This document shows positions 58,599 to 64,000 of a DNA stretch of 64,000 nt, piece after piece. The translations under genes were made by a program, and so were the position numbers. The notes beneath the pieces are model-generated. The model was not told the DNA's origin and made no database searches. It was given only the letters and a program-made list of their open reading frames with translations. Every line of letters starts with the position of its first letter. Positions within the stretch are counted from its first letter, which is position 1. Source of the DNA: Amyelois transitella (lineage: Eukaryota > Arthropoda > Insecta > Lepidoptera > Pyralidae); NCBI RefSeq assembly GCF_032362555.1, contig NC_083512.1, forward strand, positions 6,312,001-6,376,000. The letters run 5' to 3'.

Positions 58599-60500
58599 AT
58601 GATTAGTTCTTGGAGTCCGGATAAAAAACATAGTGATGTTGAAAGGTAATTCATCTAATCTGTAGTTTTGACGAGGTTCTAATGACTTGTTACTAAATTT
58701 ATCATACTATATTAAAAATTGATTTTTCAGATGGATTTGCATTTATCCTGCTTATCTCAATAGTAAAAAGACTTTAGCTGAAGGTCGGAAGTTGGCAAAA
58801 GAATATTGTGTTGAAAATCCCACGCATCAGGAAATAAGAGATGTTCTTTTGGCTACAGGGCTTCATGTGGGAGTTGAAAATAAACTGTATCCTCGAGAAA
58901 GGAGTAAAGTAAGTACCAAAAGAACAAGCTGGTTGCTTTAATGTTTAGTAAAGTCCTTTCCTTATTTTTAGGCAAGATTATAATTATTTTCACTCTTATT
59001 TTACATATATATATGGAGTCATATTTACATTTACATAGATATATTTGGATCTCAATTCCATCATTAAGTCACACATCCACACACGGCGCGGCTTTTCAGT
59101 CTTTTCGAGACAATTGTCTCTGTTTAACTCATAATGGATGATGATTGTGATTGAATGTATTTAGATGGATTGACAGATGCTACATATTACCGCGAATTGT
59201 CCAAATTAGTGGATTTAAGAATTTCTTTTCTTATAGTTCATCTTAATACAAACAATATTCAATTTAACATACTGCTAGTTACAATAATGAAAGTAATTAG
59301 GTAAAAGAACTTTCTTCTCTGACTGTGTTTTACACATGTAACACAACAAATTCTTCATAAATATTAATAATGTATGTAGACATTAAATGATGATAATTTT
59401 ATCTAGAAACTTATGTTACTTCTGAATAATTTTGTGATTTTGATATATTCAATAAAAAATAAAATATATTTAAAAAAAATATCTTGTTGAGTTTGTATTA
59501 GATTTCAACTTTAAACTTTCAGGAAATGTTATTTCGAGGTAGAATCAGAGTTCAGTTGAAGAATGATGATGGTTCTCCTATCAAAGAAGAGTTTCCATCA
59601 AGAGAATCTGTAATGAAGTACCTTGGAGAAACTATACCCAAGTTGAAAACACGCCAGAATAGGTAACCATAGTTTAATTTGAATGAAATAATTTATTTGA
59701 TTTACTTACATATTTTAAGGGAGTATGACTATGGATTTATTTTTTAATTTATATAGATAAATTAAAAAGGATTATTATTATTTACTATTACTAAATATGC
59801 CGTGTGGTTCCCAGCACCATTCCAAAAAAAATTAGAACCACTCCATATCTTTCCCATGGATGTTGTAAAAGGCAACTAATGGATAGGCTTACAAATTTGG
59901 GATTCTTTTTTGGGTGATGGGTTAGCAACCTGTCACTATTTGAATCTCAATTCTATCATTAAGCCAAATAGCTGAACGCGGCCATTCAGTCTTAAAAACT
60001 GTTGGCTCTGTCTGCCCCGCAAGGGATATAGACGTGACCATGTGTGTGTGTGTGTACTAAATATACAGCGAAGAGGGAAGTCTTGGAAATTTTTATTTAT
60101 GAAAACAGATTTGATAATGGGATAACTTAGATAACTTGATGTTATACTACATCAAGTTATCTAAGTTATCCCACCACCTTAATGCTATATTACATCAAAA
60201 TTTTTTTACATATACTTATAGATATATCTAAATTGTCTTAAGAGTTAAAAATTTATAGTACCTCTATTCAGTATGTACTATCTTTATTTGTAAAGATCGA
60301 GTAGCTTGGTCTAATCTTTATTAAAATTTGTGTAAAAATTTTCTTTGCTTGACTTTGTAAGAATAAAATTTAATTGTGCCCGTTATTAACAACATATATT
60401 TTTTTTTAAATTTAAATATATTTTCTTCAGGCCCGCAGACCAACAACCACAAGCTACTCAGACGAGCACCAAGAGTAAGGGTAAAAAGGGACGCCGATAA
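58599..60500 (+). CDS. SRP19: Signal recognition particle 19 kDa protein
   Basis: Exons 58599-58645, 58731-58908, 59523-59662 and 60431-60500 join in phase to give 144 residues, the same length as human SRP19. SRP19 binds helices 6 and 8 of SRP RNA in the nucleolus and allows SRP54 to load, so that ribosomes making secretory proteins reach the ER. The signature WICIYPAYLNSKKTLAEGR is at residues ~17-35, with HQEIRDVL and a YPRERSK block after it, then GRIRVQLKNDDG in the RNA-binding fold. The Lys-rich tail ends KGKKGRR. Intron 3 holds a family A element and a perfect hairpin. A poly(A) signal AATAAA lies at 60560. Confidence 0.97.
59798..60058 (+). mobile_element. Short retroelement family A, SRP19 intron 3
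   Basis: A full-length copy from gccgtgtggttcccagcacc to a tail that here is a TG-dinucleotide run (gtgtgtgtgtgt) instead of ATGT. Confidence 0.85.
60118..60173. repeat. Perfect hairpin, 25-bp arms, 6-bp loop
   Basis: 60118-60142 is the reverse complement of 60149-60173. It lies in SRP19 intron 3. Confidence 0.9.
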
Positions 60501-60676
60501 TTTATGTATCAACTTTTTACAAACATTATTTTATCATGTAAGAACATTTATTAAAATAGAATAAATTTATATAAAACACTGTAGATTTATTACTTTTTGC
60601 TTTGTTATTCATATTATTGTTATAATTATGGAAGCTTTGAATTTGGCACATAATTTTTATGTTTTGATAGCTGTGA

Positions 60677-62704
60677 TTATGATGAGTGTATATGGATGGA
60701 TTGTTCTGATAATTTGTTTTGCCCATTTATATCTTTTGCAACACTATATCCACCAAAAATTGTCACCACTGGCAAATTACCTTTTGGGGCGCTCTGTAAT
60801 GCTAAAGTTAAATTCGATAAATCATTTATAGATATAAGTGTGAGATTATCTGTATTATTATCTTCTGTGTTTGTTGTAATTGGTCTACTTTTGTCAGTGT
60901 CGCTTATATTATTGGCGCTTTCGATTGTAATGTTATCATTATTTTTTACATGACCAGTGAACTGTAAAGTTATATTCGAAACATCCTTCACGGATATTAC
61001 TGCCAGTTTTTCTGTAATGTCTTCTGTTTTTACATAAATTGGACTGATTTCGTCAGTGCCTTGTTTATAATAAGTGCTATCGATTGTGCCATATTTGTTA
61101 CTTTCTTCATGATCTTTGGACTGTACAGCTAAAGTTGAATTAGAAAGATCATTTTTAGATATAACTGTGAGTTTTTCTGTACTAATATCTTCTGTTTTTC
61201 CATAAATTGAACCAATTTCGCCAGTGCCTTGTTGATCATTGACGCTATCGATTGTGACGTTACCTTCTTTATGATTTTTGAAACGTAAAGTTAAAGTTGA
61301 ATTCAAAAGATCATTTATAGATATTACTGTGATATTTTCTGTACCAACATCTTTAGTTTTTGCGGAAGTTGGGCCACTTCCGTCAATGATTCGTTGATCA
61401 CTGGCGCTATCGATTGTGACATTGTCGTTGCTTTTTTCATGATCTTCTTTGGACTGTATGGGCTCTGAGTTAGCGTAGATTTGATCCTTGGGTACATGTC
61501 CTCGTAATCCTCTAACATGTTCTGATAAAAATATTTTACTTCCTGTTTGGTTTCTTCTAATTTGGAATTCAACTTGTCCATTAAATTCTTTGTTGGGTCT
61601 GCTTTTACCTTTTTTGTTTTCTTCAAAGTCGATATCTTCATTGGTCTTCTTTCTATCATTTGCACTTCTGGTAAAATTTCCATTTCTTCGGCTGAATCGA
61701 CTGCTACTTGTACGGTTTCGTGTAAAACTGTCGGTATCTTCTTCATAACTTTCTGTATAGGATTCATTTTCTCGGATTCTGGAATTATGTTTACTATTTC
61801 CATGATTCCGGGTGAAATTTCTTTTAACGTTTCCGTGAAATGTGGAGCTGCTTCTCTTACTGTTTCCATGATGGTTTCTCCCACTGCCAGAGGTATCTCT
61901 TGAAAGTAGTAGGGGTAGGTTCTTATTCGATCCGATACCGCGGATGTTAGCCATGGCAGAATCAGTGGTTGTCTCGGTGGCAGCCTCGGAATCAGGGACC
62001 GAGATCTCAGTGGAGATAGTCTTGGCATTAGCAATTGTCTTTTTTCGCGATTTAATGAGAGGCTCTGCTCGTCCAAATCCAAATTTTTGCTCGCAGGTAC
62101 ATACCATTCCGTTTCTTTCGGTAACAATTTTATCGCGTTTAAGTTTCCCTTTTTTAATTTTGTTGGTTTCGCTTCTGTCATTGTGGAGTACTTTACCAAA
62201 AAACTTGTTGAGATTTCTAAAAATAGGAATATATTTGCTATTGACGCCCTCATAATGAAGTATTTCTCGTTTATTTGATTTGGTTTTACGTTTTTTGCGA
62301 AGCTTGCTAAGTATGTCTTGAGGTTTGAATCTATTTCGAATACTTTCAAAGTTAGCTCGGTTATTCTTGAATGAAGCTATTTGTTTAATTAAAGGGGTAC
62401 CTGTAACACGACATGACACGATAAGAATATTTCAAACATACAAATCACGTCATTATCCATTACTGGGTAGACAAAGCCGGAAAGACTCGAAGGCCACGTT
62501 CAGAAGGATCGCTAAATGAAGGATTTGAGCTTGAGATAATGATTGATTGCTAGCCCATTGCCTTAAAGACAAATATTAAGAGCATGCCTATAGTTATTAC
62601 TGCAACCTAAGATAACTCACTTTTTACTTGGGCTTCCTTAGATTTTGTCATACGAGTGGTTCCGTGTAATTCAAATTTGCTCTTCCTCAGTTTCACTTCA
62701 GTTC
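60677..62704 (-). CDS. Unrecognised Asn/Ser-rich protein with four C-terminal repeats (5' incomplete)
   Basis: Two exons are visible: 62621-62704 and 60677-62400, joined in phase (donor AAAAA/GTGAGT, acceptor TTACAG/GTACC), giving about 600 residues. The 5' end is missing; the upstream exon opens after an acceptor (TTTTTTAG), so earlier exons lie beyond the part I can read. The first 150 residues are Lys/Arg-rich. The middle is Ser/Arg/Asn-rich (NHHGNSKRSSSTFHG), and the end has four ~55-residue repeats (e.g. NVTIDS then TEDISTEKLTVIS, NDLSNSTL). There are at least twelve N-x-S/T sequons, suggesting a secreted glycoprotein if a signal peptide lies upstream. I do not recognise a family. A second frame of 341 codons is open over 61324-62349 on the same strand, so the reading frame of the middle part needs transcript support. 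It is convergent with SRP19; stops are 177 bp apart. Confidence 0.6.
60790..61444 (-). repeat. Four tandem ~55-codon coding repeats
   Basis: Within the last gene, the unit begins with a DHE-x-S-N / NHKEGN-like start, continues N-V-T-I-D-S, then K-T-E-D-I-x-T-E-K-L-T-V-I-S, and ends N-D-L-S-N-S-T-L. Four diverged copies can be aligned, with the first at the right edge of the interval. Confidence 0.8.
62445..62600 (-). mobile_element. Short retroelement family A, old copy
   Basis: A degraded reverse copy (ctgggtagacaaagccggaa, aaggccacgttcagaagg, tgctagcccattgcctta) sits in the intron between the two visible exons of the last gene. Confidence 0.6.
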
Positions 62705-63140
62705 CTAAAAAATATATATATACAATATTATTATAGATATCATCATATAGAACTATGTAGTTTTTCAGTTGAGAATCAGTAGTATCAGTCTTGCAGTATT
62801 AATAAGTATTTTTATTCTAAGTTAAATTACCCTATTCGGTAAGGTAGCCTGTCAGTTTCTTGTGTATAAAACTTTTTAAAAGTTATAAACCTTTTCGTTC
62901 TTAATTTAGGTACTTTCTTCTTATTATAGTGACTACGAGCTGCAAATTTCTGAAATATCCCCAGATTTATCCAAATTTGTATCATCAGTTCTTCACGTTA
63001 TAATATCATATTTTATATTTAACAGTTTGTGACTAGGTATGTTATGTCTCTTTATGAGTCTTTTATGCAAAAATTACTGAATAAAGGATGAAAATAAATA
63101 ATAATTATAAATATATAAATCATTTCATACATATAATCAC
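62705..63140. other. AT-rich non-coding, nothing recognised
   Basis: On the minus strand this should be intronic or 5' flanking sequence of the Asn/Ser-rich gene. I searched for a signal-peptide exon and found none convincing. Confidence 0.4.
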
Positions 63141-63147
63141 GTCTTTG

Positions 63148-63690
63148 TACCGTGTGGTTCCCGGCACCAGTACAAAAAAGAATAGGACCACTCCATCTAT
63201 ATCTCATGGATGTCGTAAAAGGCGACTAAGGGATAGCTTACAAACTTGGGATTCTTTTTTTAGGCGATGGCCACCTGTCACTATTTGAATCTCAATTTTA
63301 TACATACATACATACATACATATGGTCACGTCTATATCCCTTGCGGGGTAGACAGAGCCAACAGTCTTGAAAAGACTGAATGGCCACGTTCAGCTATTTG
63401 GCTTAATGATAGAACCGAGATTCAAATAGTGACAGGTTGCTAGCCCATCGCCTAAAAGAGAATTCCTAAGTTTATAAGCCTATCCCTTAGTCGCCTTTTA
63501 CGACATCCATGGGAAAGAGATGGAGTGGTCCTATTCTTTTTTGTAATAGTGCCGGGAACCACACGGCACGGCACTCAATTTTATCATTTAGCCAAATAGC
63601 TGAGCATGGCCTATCAGTCTTTTCAAGACTGTTGGCTCTGTCTACCCCACAAGGGATATAGACGTGACCATATGTATGTATGTATGTAAT
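63148..63690 (+). mobile_element. Short retroelement family A, host copy split by another copy
   Basis: The plus-strand copy runs from accgtgtggttcccggcacc to ctcaatttta (63291-63300), is interrupted, and resumes at 63574 with the same ten bases through to the ATGT tail. Confidence 0.88.
63301..63573 (-). mobile_element. Short retroelement family A, complete copy nested in another
   Basis: A full minus-strand element of 273 bp is bounded by the 10-bp target duplication ctcaatttta (63291-63300 and 63574-63583). It gives the exact termini of the family: a 5' end at tgccgtgccgtgtggttccc (read on the minus strand) and a 3' end of ATGT repeats. Confidence 0.9.
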
Positions 63691-63900
63691 CATGTCTTTA
63701 TCCTTTACAGGGTAGACAGAACTCAAAGTTTCGACCTAAAAGACCATGTTCATTCGTATGGCTTAATAATGGAATTAATATTCAGATGTGACAGGTTGCT
63801 AGCCCATTGCATAAAAGAGGAATCTCAAGTTTATTAACCTTTTCCTTGATTGACTTTTACAATCTGCGCGAGAAGCGAAGCAAAATATTTATGGTTCTTC
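63691..63900 (-). mobile_element. Short retroelement family A, diverged minus copy
   Basis: It shows acagggtagacagaactcaa, gacaggttgctagcccattg and ttttacaatctgcgcgagaag in reverse order. It belongs to an older subfamily that resembles the copy at 25.46 kb. Confidence 0.65.
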
Positions 63901-64000
63901 TTCGCTACTAGACCAGCATAGAAGCTAATTGGTTCATACTTATTTGGTTAATAATCGGGAAACAAAAATAAAAAGAGAAAATCGAATGGAGTATCTATTT

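Noticed and set aside
1-64000. CRISPR arrays, rRNA genes, bacterial operons or a prophage
   Set aside because: No regularly spaced repeats or prokaryotic gene organisation; all recognised genes are spliced or typical animal genes.

Overview
The window reads as nuclear DNA of a moth or butterfly (Lepidoptera). It is AT-rich, with spliced genes and small exons. It is saturated with short retroelements and LINE 3' ends of types common in lepidopteran genomes, roughly one every 2-3 kb. Encoded proteins match insect and animal orthologues. No bacterial-type operons, rRNA genes or CRISPR arrays are visible.

Layout. (1) 1-11.3 kb is gene-poor and lies inside the first intron of hedgehog. The hh first coding exon is at 11293-11568 on the minus strand, and the remaining exons must lie beyond the left edge. 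(2) 11.6-21.2 kb is the hh upstream region, with LINE, SINE and solo-LTR fossils and a GC-rich block near 20.8 kb. (3) 21.2-22.0 kb holds a single-exon coiled-coil protein of unknown function (minus). (4) 24.5-32.7 kb holds DNAJC9 (plus, 5 exons) and PSMD5 (minus, 7 exons), convergent with stop codons about 100 bp apart. (5) 33.8-44.3 kb holds ZNF830 (minus, 4 exons). Its 8.3 kb second intron contains the whole NAXD gene on the opposite strand, plus a foldback transposon with a piggyBac-type insertion in one arm. (6) 45.9-55.0 kb holds a 14-exon, 1597-residue BubR1/Bub1-type spindle-checkpoint kinase (plus). (7) 56.5-60.5 kb holds WDR4/wuho (minus, single exon) and SRP19 (plus, 4 exons), arranged head to head. 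(8) 60.7-62.7 kb holds the 3' part of an unrecognised Asn/Ser-rich gene with four internal repeats and a long second open frame (minus).

The host genes are mostly housekeeping: chaperone and proteasome assembly (DNAJC9, PSMD5), RNA processing (ZNF830), metabolite repair (NAXD), mitotic checkpoint (BubR1), tRNA m7G methylation (WDR4) and protein targeting (SRP19). One developmental morphogen gene (hh) sits in a large, gene-poor regulatory landscape. Most are in divergent or convergent pairs with compact promoters. Several of these promoters carry clusters of the pentamer TGACA/TGTCA.

The most unusual items are: the BubR1 protein, which keeps Mad3-type motifs together with an apparently intact Bub1-type kinase and a proline-directed serine array; the foldback element with a datable nested TTAA insertion and an empty site in its other arm; five perfect short hairpins that look like template-switch events; and the doubly open C-terminal gene. 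Exon coordinates were set by reading splice sites and checking phase; every complete multi-exon model closes in frame.
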